Part shown: piece by piece, positions 1 to 9,167 of the stretch
Position numbering within the stretch: the first letter of the stretch is position 1
Layout of the letters: each line of letters opens with the position of its first letter
Notes under the pieces: model-generated
The model's database searches: none
What the model was told of the DNA's origin: nothing
Seen by the model: only the letters and a program-made list of their open reading frames with translations
Position numbers and translations under genes: made by a program
Assembly (NCBI RefSeq): GCF_003966225.1
Contig: NZ_RXNU01000018.1
Span: 33,349 to 97,348 of the forward strand
DNA length: 64,000 nucleotides
Direction: 5' to 3'
Origin: Shewanella canadensis
GTDB taxonomy: Bacteria; Pseudomonadota; Gammaproteobacteria; Enterobacterales; Shewanellaceae

Positions 1-11
1 TTATCTCCTTT
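1..11 (-). promoter_or_regulatory. Ribosome binding site of a gene starting beyond the left edge
   Basis: On the minus strand the last bases of the window read AAAGGAGATAA, a strong Shine-Dalgarno sequence with no start codon left in the window. It lies about 65 bases after the RND pump stop codon, so a further gene of the same transcript probably begins just outside. A short hairpin (GCGGAA/TTCCGC) lies at about 13-29. The downstream gene itself cannot be seen. Confidence 0.5.
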
Positions 12-75
12 AGCGGAACCAATTTCCGCGTGTTTTGTTAATTGCTACATTGTTCGTTATCTAATGTGTTAGTTA

Positions 76-3000
76 TCAGGCGTGATGTTTTTTCATCACT
101 GCGTAATAGAGAACCGGTATCACGACCAGGGTCAGTAGGGTCGAGATCATGATGCCGAAGATTAAACTGATGGCGAGCCCGTTAAAGATAGGGTCATCGA
201 TAATAAACAGGGCACCAATCATGGCCGCTAGTGCAGTCAGCATAATCGGCTTGGCTCTGACGGCACCTGAATGGATCACGGCTTGTTCGAACGGAACCCC
301 CGCGGCGGTTTCCTTGTTGATGAAGTCCACCAACAAGATAGAGTTCCTGACGATGATCCCGGCCAGCGCAATCATGCCTATCATGGAGGGTGCGGTAAAA
401 TGTGCCCCAAGTAGTGCGTGTCCTGGCATCACCCCTATGACCGTTAAGGGGATCGGTGCCATGATGATGAGGGGGACGGTATAGGAGCGGAACTGTCCGA
501 CGACAAGCAGATAGATGGCTATCATACCAACGCCATAGGCTATCCCCATATCACGGAATGTTTCGTAGGTGATTTTCCATTCGCCATCCCACAGCACCGC
601 GATAGCGTCGAGGCCCGAAGGTTGATTGATAAAGTGTTGCTCGAAACCCAGCCCATCTTCAGCATCTATCTTGGCCGCCATTTCAAACATGCCATACAAG
701 GGGCTGTCGAACTTTCCAGCCATATCAGCAACCACCATCACCATAGGGATCATGTTTTTATGGATAATGGGGGAATCTATCTTGCCCTTTTTGATATTCA
801 CAAGTTCAGATACCGGGACTGAATTACCATCTTGTCCCAGTAATTTGAGGTTTAATACCTGCTCAAGATCGAGTTTGGCTGACTCCTTTAACTGCAATCG
901 GATTGGTGTGGGGCGTTTCTGTTTATCCTTAATCAGGTAGCTCATATCCTGTCCGCCGACGGAGGTGGAAATGAGGCTGACAATATTTTGATAGGGAACC
1001 CCCAAAAGACTCGCTTTACTTCTGTCGATGAACACTTGCCATTTCTGCTGCGCCGCAGGCAGAAATATATCGATGTCTACGACATCATCAGTCTCATGAA
1101 ACAGTGCCTGTAACTGGTAAGCCGCTTTTTCACGTATGGCTTCGCTCGGGCCGTAGACTTCGGCAAGGATCGGTGACCAGACCGGTGGTCCCGGCGGCAC
1201 TTCAACCACTTTGATGTTGGCATTAAACGGCTTACCTATCGCTTGCAGTGGTGCTCGGACTGACTGTGCAATGGTATGGCTATCTCTGTCTCTGTGCTTC
1301 TTGTCGAGAAGGTTGACTTGAATATCACCAAGCTCTTGAGTCTCTCTCAAGAAGTAATGTCTGACTAACCCATTGAAATTCATCGGGGCGTTGGTCCCCG
1401 CATAGAGCTGATAGTTTTCAACTTCTTCGATCGTACTCAAATAACGCCCGAGTGCTTGAAGTACACGTTGTGTCTGTTCAACCGGCGTCCCTTCAGGCAT
1501 ATCCACCATTACCTGAAATTCAGATTTATTGTCCAGAGGGAGCATTTTAAGTATGACGAGTTGGCCTAGTGGCAATGCCGTGGCTACGCCGATCAAGACA
1601 AATATGGCGCCTGCGAGCCCAATTCGAGCCCTGCGTGCCTGCTTGCCCAGAACGAAGGGGCCAATAAGTTTGGTAAATAGCCTTAACATCATGTTGTCTT
1701 TTTCTGGCTGACCGTTTGTCTCCTCTTTTGTTGAGGCATGAGTTGTGGCATTAAGAGCTGCGTCTTCAATCGTGCCAGAAGGTGAGCTCCCTTGTTTATG
1801 ATGTTTAAGTAATTTCCGACTGAGCCAGGGGGTGACGATGAATGCAACGGCTAAGGAGATCAGCATTCCCATACTTGCATTGATTGGGATCGGCGCCATA
1901 TAAGGCCCCATTAACCCAGAGACAAAGGCCATAGGTAATAGTGCCGCGATAACAGTAAAGGTCGCCAAAATAGTAGGACTTCCGACTTCGTCGACGGCAA
2001 CGGGGATGAGCTCATTAAAAGATTGTTTGCCCATCGCCATATGGCGGTGAATGTTTTCGACCACTACAATGGCATCATCGACCAAAATACCGATAGAGAA
2101 GATGAGGGCAAACAGGGATATTCTGTTTAATGTGAAGCCCCAGGCCCAAGATGCAAACAGTGTCGATGCTAATGTAATGATAATCGCTATACCCACTACA
2201 AGCGCTTCTCTGCCACCCATAGTGAAAAAGACTAAGAGCACGACAGCCGATGTTGCAAATATCAACTTGAAGATAAGTGTGTTGGCTTTATTCCCAGCCG
2301 TTTCACCGTAGTTTCTCGATACCGTAACCTCGACATTGTCGGGAACCAGAACATTTTGAACCTGTTCTATACGTTGTAAGATCTGATCGGCGATATCAAC
2401 GGCATTTTCACCAGGTTGCTTTCCTATCGCCAGCGTTACTGCTGGATAGATATCATTTTTATCTCCATGCCAGACACTTTTTACCGGAATATCGGCTTTT
2501 AATGTTATCCGGGCAACATCACTGAGGTAGACGGGGGCGCTTTGTCCGTCGATGTCTTGATAAACCGAGATGACGAGTTGTTTGACATCATCAGCCGACT
2601 GCAGAAATTGACCGGCTTGAACTTTTATCTCCTGATTGCCCTGCACAAGAGAAGCAGGCATGGAGATATGATTGTTTGACCTCAGACTCCGGTCTATTGC
2701 ATCAAAGGTGAGTCCGTAATAGTTCATTTTCATCGGATCGATTCGAACATTAAGCACGAGTTCGTGCGAGCCTAAGCTAGAGACTTCACGCGTGCCGGGA
2801 ATACGTTTGAGCTCAGTTTCCAGTCCGTGAGCGACATGGGTCAGCTGTTCTGCCGAAACAGACGCTTGTTTGGACCATAGGGTTAAGCTAACAATGGGGA
2901 CATCATCGATTCCACGAGGTTTGATGAGTGGCTCACCCACCCCTGCACCCGATGGGAGTTTATCAAGGTTCGAGTAGATCTGATTATATAGCTTAACAAT

Positions 3001-3375
3001 CGCTTCGTTACGTGGGATCCCAACTTCAAAAATTGCGATGATAAGTGCACCGTCAGGTTGCGAGAAAGAGTAGAGCGTATCGATGCCCTTTATCTCGGAG
3101 ATCACCTGTTCAGCCGGGAGTGTGACTAAGCTTTCAACCTGAGCCGGGGTCGCACCGGGGAAGGGGATAAATATATCAGCAAACGTCACATCTATCTGAG
3201 GCTCTTCCTCTTTTGGCGTCACTATGACGGCAAATAAACCCAGTAGTAAACCAAGTAGTGCCAGCAGTGGTGTGATGGCACTGAGCTGAAAAGCCGCCGC
3301 AATCCTACCCGATATCCCTAATTTTGAGTTGGGTGTGTTGGGTTCAGGCAGAGTCGTGTTTTGGGGTTCGTTCAT
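76..3375 (-). CDS. RND-family efflux pump, inner-membrane permease subunit (AcrB/HAE1-like)
   Basis: A proton-driven inner-membrane permease of the resistance-nodulation-division superfamily that works with a periplasmic adaptor and an outer-membrane channel. The 1099-aa protein has the expected plan: a first membrane segment near residues 34-52, a large periplasmic porter loop, a block of membrane helices around 365-530, a second large loop, and a final helix block from about 960. The family motif with paired intramembrane aspartates (ILVDDAIVVVENIHRH, about residues 430-445) is intact. A charged linker of about 40 residues near 535-580 separates the two halves. The adaptor gene ends 10 bases upstream, which makes a two-gene operon. 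The substrate cannot be told from sequence; no outer-membrane partner is in view. Confidence 0.93.
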   Translation of the reverse strand: MNEPQNTTLPEPNTPNSKLGISGRIAAAFQLSAITPLLALLGLLLGLFAVIVTPKEEEPQIDVTFADIFIPFPGATPAQVESLVTLPAEQVISEIKGIDTLYSFSQPDGALIIAIFEVGIPRNEAIVKLYNQIYSNLDKLPSGAGVGEPLIKPRGIDDVPIVSLTLWSKQASVSAEQLTHVAHGLETELKRIPGTREVSSLGSHELVLNVRIDPMKMNYYGLTFDAIDRSLRSNNHISMPASLVQGNQEIKVQAGQFLQSADDVKQLVISVYQDIDGQSAPVYLSDVARITLKADIPVKSVWHGDKNDIYPAVTLAIGKQPGENAVDIADQILQRIEQVQNVLVPDNVEVTVSRNYGETAGNKANTLIFKLIFATSAVVLLVFFTMGGREALVVGIAIIITLASTLFASWAWGFTLNRISLFALIFSIGILVDDAIVVVENIHRHMAMGKQSFNELIPVAVDEVGSPTILATFTVIAALLPMAFVSGLMGPYMAPIPINASMGMLISLAVAFIVTPWLSRKLLKHHKQGSSPSGTIEDAALNATTHASTKEETNGQPEKDNMMLRLFTKLIGPFVLGKQARRARIGLAGAIFVLIGVATALPLGQLVILKMLPLDNKSEFQVMVDMPEGTPVEQTQRVLQALGRYLSTIEEVENYQLYAGTNAPMNFNGLVRHYFLRETQELGDIQVNLLDKKHRDRDSHTIAQSVRAPLQAIGKPFNANIKVVEVPPGPPVWSPILAEVYGPSEAIREKAAYQLQALFHETDDVVDIDIFLPAAQQKWQVFIDRSKASLLGVPYQNIVSLISTSVGGQDMSYLIKDKQKRPTPIRLQLKESAKLDLEQVLNLKLLGQDGNSVPVSELVNIKKGKIDSPIIHKNMIPMVMVVADMAGKFDSPLYGMFEMAAKIDAEDGLGFEQHFINQPSGLDAIAVLWDGEWKITYETFRDMGIAYGVGMIAIYLLVVGQFRSYTVPLIIMAPIPLTVIGVMPGHALLGAHFTAPSMIGMIALAGIIVRNSILLVDFINKETAAGVPFEQAVIHSGAVRAKPIMLTALAAMIGALFIIDDPIFNGLAISLIFGIMISTLLTLVVIPVLYYAVMKKHHA

Positions 3376-3385
3376 CTTGACCTCT

Positions 3386-4429
3386 CTATTTTGCCTGACG
3401 GTTTTGAAGTGCTTGGTATGCGTCGCTGGCGATCACATCTCCGGGACTCAATCCCGCCAAGACTTCGACCTCTTTATCTTGGTAATGGCCTAAGCGGACT
3501 TGATTGAGTACAAAGTCATCCCCCTGTTTGAGGTAGACGGCACTGAGCTCGTTCTGTTTTAGCAAGGCTGAAGTCGGGATTAGAATAGTCGAACGGGTGC
3601 CTGCACTGAATTTGGCTTTTGCCCACATACCCGGCATCAAATTGGGTTCATTCTCGGGAAGGTTAATTCTTACTTTGTAGCTGTGACTCTGGGGATCGGC
3701 AAATGAGAAAATAGTGAGCGAACTGGACGTAAATTGACGACCATCATTGAGGGTAACTTTAAACTCCGGCAGCTGTTTCAAAGCGTCTATATAACGCTCT
3801 GGTACGTGGGTGATGGCGCGCATCTGTGACGTGGAAAAACCGGAGAAGAGCGGCTGTCCCGGACTCACTGTTTCACCTTGCTCCACGTGCCTTTTAGTGA
3901 CAATGCCTGAAAATGGCGCATTAACTACCGTATATTTAAGTGATTCTGTGGCTTGGATTATACGGGCCTTTGAAGCTCTTACTGCCTCTTGAGTGGACTT
4001 GGCATTGGCAATGGCCTCATCCATCGCGCCTTGTGATATGGCTCCCTTAGGAAATAGGGTTTCATATCGGCGTCTTTGCTGTTGTGCCTCATTATTTTGG
4101 GCTATCGCTTTGGCATAATCGGCTTCGGCGGCAGCCAGTTCTGCTCCCTGTTCTTTACTGGTTATTTCCAGTAAAGGGGCCCCCTCGGTGACAATATCAT
4201 TAACATCGTAATTGAGCTTTATTATGCGGCCGGAAGTTTGTGCCGATACCGTTGCGGCTTTCACTGCTTCGAGTTTTGAATCCAACTCTATCCATCTCGT
4301 TTTCTTACTCTCAATCAAGGTGGTGGTTTCAATTGACGCTGCACAAAGGTGAGTACTCATCAATGAGAGGGCAATGAAAAGGATAGGGAAAAGGGCAGGG
4401 AAAAAAAAATTAGTCTGTTGAATACGCAT
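3386..4429 (-). CDS. RND efflux periplasmic adaptor (membrane fusion protein)
   Basis: Periplasmic adaptor that couples the RND permease encoded just downstream to an outer-membrane exit duct. The chosen start (ATG at 4429, protein MRIQQTNFFFPALF...) gives 347 aa opening directly with a hydrophobic signal sequence ending near LCAA; a longer reading would put 20 unrelated residues before it. The body shows a biotinyl-lipoyl-like segment near residues 50-90, an Ala/Gln-rich coiled-coil hairpin around 90-150, the returning lipoyl half (VNAPFSGIVTKRHVEQGETV) and a beta-barrel. It is first in a two-gene operon with only 10 bases before the permease. Family is clear; drug or metal specificity is not. 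Confidence 0.9.
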   Translation of the reverse strand: MRIQQTNFFFPALFPILFIALSLMSTHLCAASIETTTLIESKKTRWIELDSKLEAVKAATVSAQTSGRIIKLNYDVNDIVTEGAPLLEITSKEQGAELAAAEADYAKAIAQNNEAQQQRRRYETLFPKGAISQGAMDEAIANAKSTQEAVRASKARIIQATESLKYTVVNAPFSGIVTKRHVEQGETVSPGQPLFSGFSTSQMRAITHVPERYIDALKQLPEFKVTLNDGRQFTSSSLTIFSFADPQSHSYKVRINLPENEPNLMPGMWAKAKFSAGTRSTILIPTSALLKQNELSAVYLKQGDDFVLNQVRLGHYQDKEVEVLAGLSPGDVIASDAYQALQNRQAK

Positions 4430-4531
4430 ATTAAGCTCACCAATGAAAGTCCATAAGATTATTCTAATGGATGGTGTTTTATGATGCAACAGTTAAATTA
4501 GGAAAATACGATTGATAGGTTTAAGAAATAG

Positions 4532-4554
4532 ATAAGGAGTCAATGACTCCTTAT
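4532..4554 (-). terminator. Perfect inverted repeat, probable terminator of the SIMPL gene
   Basis: Two 11-base arms, ATAAGGAGTCA and its exact complement, around a single base, 15 bases after the stop of the SIMPL-domain gene. The downstream minus-strand side has a broken T run (TATTTCTT), so it is a weak-looking intrinsic terminator that may work in both directions. Confidence 0.5.
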
Positions 4555-4568
4555 TTGAGCTACTGGGT

Positions 4569-5285
4569 TTAGTCGCCTAAGTAGTAGGTTAATGTCGAGA
4601 CCACACGTACTTTCTTTATGTGCGGGGTATTGCTGTCTCGGTCGCTGATACTAAATTGACCCTGTGAAGCGCGCTTAATTTTGCCTAATGTTGAATTGGA
4701 ATCTTTGGCAAATTTGTCAGCCACTTTGCGGGCATTTTGAGTCGCGGCTTGTACCATCTCAGGTTTCACCCGGTTGAGTTCGGTAAACAGAAACTCGGTT
4801 CGGCTGTTGTAGTCTTGATTTGATATGGCAATTCCATCTTTGGCCAAATCAAGCAGATGCTTACGGCTGGTTAAGAACAGATCCACTCGCTTGGTGTAGA
4901 GAGAGATTGTGACCTTGGCGGCGTAGCGAAATTTTACATTTGGATTGACATAGCCCTGAGCTTGTCTGTCTTCGATAGAGGGGAGGGAAGTGGAAATTTC
5001 ATCGGGTGTAAACCCTTGTTTGGTCAGGAAGAGTACCACTTTATCTGTCTTATCTTGAACCGTCTTATAGAGAGAGTTGAGATCATTATCGACTTCGGTA
5101 AACCGTATGGGCCAGATGGCGATGTTGGCTTTAACTTCCTGCTCTGCCAACCCCTTTACGGTGACGGTACGCTCCATGGATTTCATCTGGATCAGACTTT
5201 GACCTATGCTATTACCAAGGAGAATGAGACCCAGGCAGAGAAATCCACCTAATATAAAAGCCGAGACCTGAGAATTTTTTTGCAT
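4569..5285 (-). CDS. SIMPL domain-containing protein (DUF541), membrane anchored
   Basis: A 238-aa protein of the SIMPL/DUF541 family (periplasmic proteins related to BP26/YggE), whose biochemical role is unsettled. A single N-terminal hydrophobic segment (residues about 8-28, FILGGFLCLGLILLGNSIG) should anchor it to the inner membrane. The rest is the typical domain, with the opening strand TVTVKGLAEQEVKANIAIWP and the closing VRVVSTLTYYLGD. It stands alone between two short intergenic gaps; an inverted repeat follows it. Family confident, function unknown. Confidence 0.82.
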   Translation of the reverse strand: MQKNSQVSAFILGGFLCLGLILLGNSIGQSLIQMKSMERTVTVKGLAEQEVKANIAIWPIRFTEVDNDLNSLYKTVQDKTDKVVLFLTKQGFTPDEISTSLPSIEDRQAQGYVNPNVKFRYAAKVTISLYTKRVDLFLTSRKHLLDLAKDGIAISNQDYNSRTEFLFTELNRVKPEMVQAATQNARKVADKFAKDSNSTLGKIKRASQGQFSISDRDSNTPHIKKVRVVSTLTYYLGD

Positions 5286-5367
5286 GGTTATTCACCGAGA
5301 TAACAGAACAGTCTCGATATATTACGCTTTTTATCATTGGAATCTATGATTATTTCGAACTGTACAA

Positions 5368-5751
5368 TCAGGCTATTTGGGGTTGCCAAAGCTCCACTTT
5401 ATTGCCGTCCGGATCGATAAACCATCCAAATCTGCCAAACTCAGAGTCTTCGGTGACACTGATCACCTCTGCGCCGCCTCGTTGGACTTGATTGAGGGCA
5501 CCATCGAGATCATCGACAATGAGGTTGAACATGAAATTCTTATCAGAAGGGGACAGGTAATCGTTACCATTTTCGATCGGCGACCACACACTGTAACCGC
5601 TACGGGAAAAGGATGAGAGGTCATCTAAGTAAAATGCAGCACCGCCCCAGGGTTCAACCGGAAGTTGAAGGTGCTCTTTATACCAATCTGCTAATGCTTT
5701 GGGATCATCACTCTTAAAGAAGATGCCACCCAATCCGACGACTTTTGCCAT
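5368..5751 (-). CDS. VOC-family (glyoxalase/bleomycin-resistance fold) protein
   Basis: A 127-aa single-domain vicinal oxygen chelate protein. It shows the two beta-alpha-beta modules: an opening GLGGIFFKSDDPKALADWY and a closing FGWFIDPDGNKVELWQP, where the glutamate of VELW is a usual metal ligand. Members include glyoxalases, dioxygenases and antibiotic-binding proteins, and the sequence does not say which. It lies alone, on the same strand as its neighbours but separated from them by more than 80 bases on each side. Confidence 0.82.
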   Translation of the reverse strand: MAKVVGLGGIFFKSDDPKALADWYKEHLQLPVEPWGGAAFYLDDLSSFSRSGYSVWSPIENGNDYLSPSDKNFMFNLIVDDLDGALNQVQRGGAEVISVTEDSEFGRFGWFIDPDGNKVELWQPQIA

Positions 5752-5812
5752 GAAGGTTCAGAGTTAATGTGTTGTAACTCTAACTGTAGGAAACATTTTG
5801 GGAAAGTACAAA

Positions 5813-5836
5813 AAAGCCGCACATAAGTGCGGCTTT
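5813..5836 (-). terminator. Rho-independent terminator after fadL
   Basis: The minus strand carries AAAGCCGCAC, a four-base loop and GTGCGGCTTT followed by further Ts, 28 bases after the fadL stop. It is a classic GC-rich stem with a T tail. Confidence 0.88.
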
Positions 5837-5863
5837 AGGTTCGGTATCTTTGGCTACAATTAC

Positions 5864-7165
5864 TTAGAACTGATAGCTATATTGTACTGAATAGTACACG
5901 GCATCAGAACGAGTATATGCGGTTACATCACCAAGAATTGAACTAACTTCGGTAACATGAACATCTTCGCCACGGACAAAGGCGATGCCCATATCGATGG
6001 TCGATTGCGTGCTAAGATCATAACTCACACCAGCTGTGTACCAGTTACGGTCTGAGTCAGGAATAGACAGTGAACTGAGATCGCCCACAACGCCCTGATC
6101 ATGCATGTAACCTGCGCGCACCTTCCACTTTTCATTGATAGTGTATGTACCACCGACACTGAATAGCCAAGAGTCATCCCATGCGTATTGCTTTAGTACT
6201 GCATCGCCGACAGGTGTTCCATTTGCTAGCTGACCATCAGTAACAGTAATTTCATGGAAGTCGCCCCATGTCGTTAGCTGAGCGGTGTAATGTAGGGCAA
6301 ATTTTTCAGTGAGCTGGTGAAAACCGGCAACTTGAAATATATCTGGCATTGGGATGTTAATTTCATCAAATGCTATAGCTCCTACACCTGGTTGAGTCAT
6401 GTTGACATCACCTGTGGCTTTAAATTCAGGACTGAAGCGGTAGCTCATGCCTAAACGATGGTCGGCATTAAATTCGTAAACGGCACCAAGAATACCGCCA
6501 AATGCAATACCATCAGCTTCTACATCAACTAAAGAAACTGGCACCATGCTCCCATTTTCTCCGAGCGGAAGGTTTCCTTCACGGCTTAAGTTACCTTCAC
6601 CGTAAATGATGTCTACTCCAGCACCAACACTGAAATGCTCATTGAAACGGTAAGATAAGCTAGCGTTGAAATTCATAGTAATAATTTCAGTATTACCTAA
6701 TAGATCAACCGGTGCTGGTGCTGGCACGATTGAACCATCAGCTGCTTTTGGGTTGCTGTTGGCGAGGCTAGTTAAATCTGTACCAGTACCAAAATTACTA
6801 AATCCTGCGACACCAAATGCCCATTTGTCGTTAATCGGTTGGATATAGTAAAAGTTAGGAATAAGTTTGCTTTCAGCTGCGCCTTCTACGCTACCGTAAT
6901 TCCCCATTGGAGTCGATACGTCAGTGATGTTCACGTCTAAATCGGCATATGCTACACCAACGGACAATGATTTTTCGTCAAAAAGTGCCATTGCTGCTGG
7001 GTTACGCGACAGCACAGAGGCGTTATCTGCGATAACGGCGTCACCGGCAAACGCGCGGCCGAGTCCAGTTGCTGATTGACTGTTAAGTTGGAATCCTGCT
7101 GCCATAGCTTGTGAACTCGCAAGTGTCACAGCAACGGCTAAAATTGTCTTGTTGAAGTACTTCAT
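5864..7165 (-). CDS. fadL: Outer-membrane long-chain fatty acid transporter FadL
   Basis: Outer-membrane beta-barrel that lets long-chain fatty acids enter the cell by lateral diffusion. The 433-aa protein begins with a signal peptide (MKYFNKTILAVAVTLASSQAMA, cleavage after about residue 22), followed at once by GFQLNSQSATGLGRAFAGDA, the N-terminal hatch motif of the family with its NPA signature nearby (SRNPAAMALF). It ends in the aromatic-terminated strand YYSVQYSYQF needed for barrel insertion. A terminator follows. The upstream spacer holds FadR-like half-sites and a strong palindrome, and fadIJ lies 11 kb away, so it probably belongs to the fatty-acid regulon. It could serve other hydrophobic substrates, as some FadL homologues do. 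Confidence 0.93.
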   Translation of the reverse strand: MKYFNKTILAVAVTLASSQAMAAGFQLNSQSATGLGRAFAGDAVIADNASVLSRNPAAMALFDEKSLSVGVAYADLDVNITDVSTPMGNYGSVEGAAESKLIPNFYYIQPINDKWAFGVAGFSNFGTGTDLTSLANSNPKAADGSIVPAPAPVDLLGNTEIITMNFNASLSYRFNEHFSVGAGVDIIYGEGNLSREGNLPLGENGSMVPVSLVDVEADGIAFGGILGAVYEFNADHRLGMSYRFSPEFKATGDVNMTQPGVGAIAFDEINIPMPDIFQVAGFHQLTEKFALHYTAQLTTWGDFHEITVTDGQLANGTPVGDAVLKQYAWDDSWLFSVGGTYTINEKWKVRAGYMHDQGVVGDLSSLSIPDSDRNWYTAGVSYDLSTQSTIDMGIAFVRGEDVHVTEVSSILGDVTAYTRSDAVYYSVQYSYQF

Positions 7166-7233
7166 CTTTATCTTCTCTTTATTTTACGGTCCCGCTTTTT
7201 ATGACCAACTGAAATGAGTTAGCTGCAGGATCC

Positions 7234-7293
7234 ACTTATTAGACCAGTGCATCTTAGGGATGCAATTGTCTGCCAACAACTCCGACCAGACGG
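7234..7293. promoter_or_regulatory. Two FadR-like half-sites upstream of fadL
   Basis: At 7234-7249 the minus strand reads CACTGGTCTAATAAGT and at 7277-7293 the plus strand reads CAACTCCGACCAGACGG. Each contains one good half (CTGGTC or GACCAG) of the gammaproteobacterial FadR operator as I recall it (AACTGGTC-N-GACCAGTT); the other half is poor. They sit about 70-130 bases before the fadL start. This is a plausible but unproven assignment. Confidence 0.35.
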
Positions 7294-7468
7294 TGTTTTT
7301 GGTTGCGAAAATGTTAATGGGAGGCGAAGGGGGATTTAGGATTGAGCGCCTGCATTTGAATGCGCGGCTCAAGCCCCTATCTACAGGAAGATTAAGGGAT
7401 TAAGGGTATTAGGAGTGAGGTTAATGTAATGTAAAATCACCCGCGAAATAAAAAATAAAAAGAGGCAA

Positions 7469-7498
7469 ATAAATAGCGTACACGTGTACGCTATTTAT
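7469..7498. promoter_or_regulatory. Perfect 30-bp palindrome between putP and fadL, FabR-operator-like
   Basis: A perfect palindrome centred between 7483 and 7484, with core AGCGTACACGTGTACGCT and AT-rich arms. The core resembles the FabR operator of enteric fabA/fabB promoters as I recall it. It lies 35 bases after the putP stop and about 300 bases before the fadL start. On the minus strand it is followed by T-rich sequence, so it may instead be the putP terminator. The rest of 7166-7532 holds the fadL promoter region and no gene. Confidence 0.55.
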
Positions 7499-7532
7499 GT
7501 TTTCATCGCTCTGAAACCCCTATTTTTACTGT

Positions 7533-8984
7533 TTATAGTTTTGAAGTAAATACTCTAAACTGTTCTCTGACCGCTTCAGATGGTGTCGATAATTTACTAA
7601 CAATAACACCGGAAAGTGTCGCAAAAACGAATCCAGGTAAGATCTCATACAGATCGAAAATTCCGCCGGATAACTGCTTCCAAATGACAACGGTTAATGC
7701 GCCAACGACAATCGTTGCGACGGCGCCGTCACGGCTATATGCTTTCCAGAAGAGGGATAATAAGACTACGGGACCAAATGCGGCACCAAAGCCGGCCCAG
7801 GCATAGCTGACAAGTCCAAGTACACTACTTTCAGGGTTAAGGGCAACAATACCTGCGATAACAGCAATGGCTAATACGCCTATACGGCCGACTAGCATCA
7901 ACTCTTTGCTTGTCGCCTCGGGTCGTAACCATTTCTTATAAAAGTCTTCTGTGATAACGCTGGAACAGACCAGAAGTTGTGAGTCGATGGTGCTCATGAT
8001 GGCCGAAAGAATAGCCGCAATAAGCAGACCACCAATCCAAGGGTTAAAAGCGGCGTGGGCCAGGTGAATAAATACCGTTTCAGGATTGGCTAATGGCTCA
8101 TTGGCAAAATACAGGGTTCCGGCGAGTCCCGTTGCCAAGGCTCCTATCAGCGCTACCACCATCCAACTCATCGCGATACGACGAGATACCGGAATATCAT
8201 CAGCACTGCCGATAGCCATAAAACGAGATAGAATATGTGGCTGGCCGAAATAACCAAGTCCCCAGGCCAATAATGACACCAGACCTATTACAGTCGTGTT
8301 TTCATGAAATAATGAGAGCATGGCAGGATCTAATGTGTCGATACCATTGTGTGTCTCAGGCTGACTAAAGATAGCCACCGGCACGATAAGTAGTGCGACT
8401 AACATCAAACAGCCTTGAAAAAAATCTGTCCAACTTACGGCAAAGAAGCCACCGACAAAGGTGTAAGCAACAATGATAGTCGAACCTACCACTAAGGCCA
8501 GAGTGTAATCTAAACCGAATACTTTCTCGAACAAGATAGCGCCGCCAACCATGCCTGACGAGGCATAAAAGGTGAAGAAGACTAAGATAGTCACCGCCGA
8601 TACGAATTTTAACAGCCCCTTTTTATCTTCGAAGCGCTTTTCGAAAAAGTCAGGGAGTGTGAGGGCATTATCGGTGAATTCTGTATAAATTCGCAGGCGT
8701 TTAGCGACAAAGAGCCAGTTTAACCATGCTCCAAATACCAAACCTATGCCAATCCAGGCCTCACCCAGTCCACCAAGATAAACGGCACCGGGTAATCCTA
8801 GCAGCAACCAGCCTGACATGTCAGAGGCGCCAACACTCAGGGCTGTCACTGCCGGCCCCATGCCTCTGCCACCAAGGATGTAGTCGTCTACAGAGTCGGT
8901 TGCTTTATAGGCCCAGAGTCCTATTCCCATCATTAGGGTGAGGTAGCCGATGAAAGTAATTAAAATCGGTAATTCAATGCTCAT
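7533..8984 (-). CDS. putP: Sodium/proline symporter PutP
   Basis: Inner-membrane Na+-coupled proline importer of the solute:sodium symporter family. The 483-aa protein has the usual thirteen hydrophobic segments, starting MSIELPILITFIGYLTLMMG. It carries the family features: the GGRGMGPAVTALSVGASDMSGWLLLGLPG stretch that includes Na+-site residues, and GLGYFGQPHILSRFMA in the middle. Length matches E. coli PutP (about 500 aa). It stands alone here; no putA is in the window, and the palindrome after it may end its transcript. The proline assignment rests on overall similarity, and other SSS substrates cannot be fully excluded. Confidence 0.88.
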   Translation of the reverse strand: MSIELPILITFIGYLTLMMGIGLWAYKATDSVDDYILGGRGMGPAVTALSVGASDMSGWLLLGLPGAVYLGGLGEAWIGIGLVFGAWLNWLFVAKRLRIYTEFTDNALTLPDFFEKRFEDKKGLLKFVSAVTILVFFTFYASSGMVGGAILFEKVFGLDYTLALVVGSTIIVAYTFVGGFFAVSWTDFFQGCLMLVALLIVPVAIFSQPETHNGIDTLDPAMLSLFHENTTVIGLVSLLAWGLGYFGQPHILSRFMAIGSADDIPVSRRIAMSWMVVALIGALATGLAGTLYFANEPLANPETVFIHLAHAAFNPWIGGLLIAAILSAIMSTIDSQLLVCSSVITEDFYKKWLRPEATSKELMLVGRIGVLAIAVIAGIVALNPESSVLGLVSYAWAGFGAAFGPVVLLSLFWKAYSRDGAVATIVVGALTVVIWKQLSGGIFDLYEILPGFVFATLSGVIVSKLSTPSEAVREQFRVFTSKL

Positions 8985-9082
8985 GCTTGTGCCATTCTTG
9001 GTTTTTCTAAAATTGTGAGGGTCTATGCTAGCAGATGTTTGATAAGAAGCTCAATATTGTTCGAGAGTGTGACTGATGTTTG

Positions 9083-9112
9083 ACTCTGCGGCGACAGGTA
9101 TCGCCACAGAGT
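9083..9112 (-). other. Imperfect inverted repeat downstream of the anti-sigma gene
   Basis: ACTCTG-C-GGCGA and TCGCC-A-CAGAGT pair with one mismatch around a six-base loop, about 56 bases past the anti-sigma stop. There is no T run on the minus side, so it is at best a weak terminator or RNA-end structure. Confidence 0.35.
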
Positions 9113-9167
9113 GTAAAACAAATCGGCACAAGAAAATGATCACATATTTATGTCGACGGGTAGTAAG

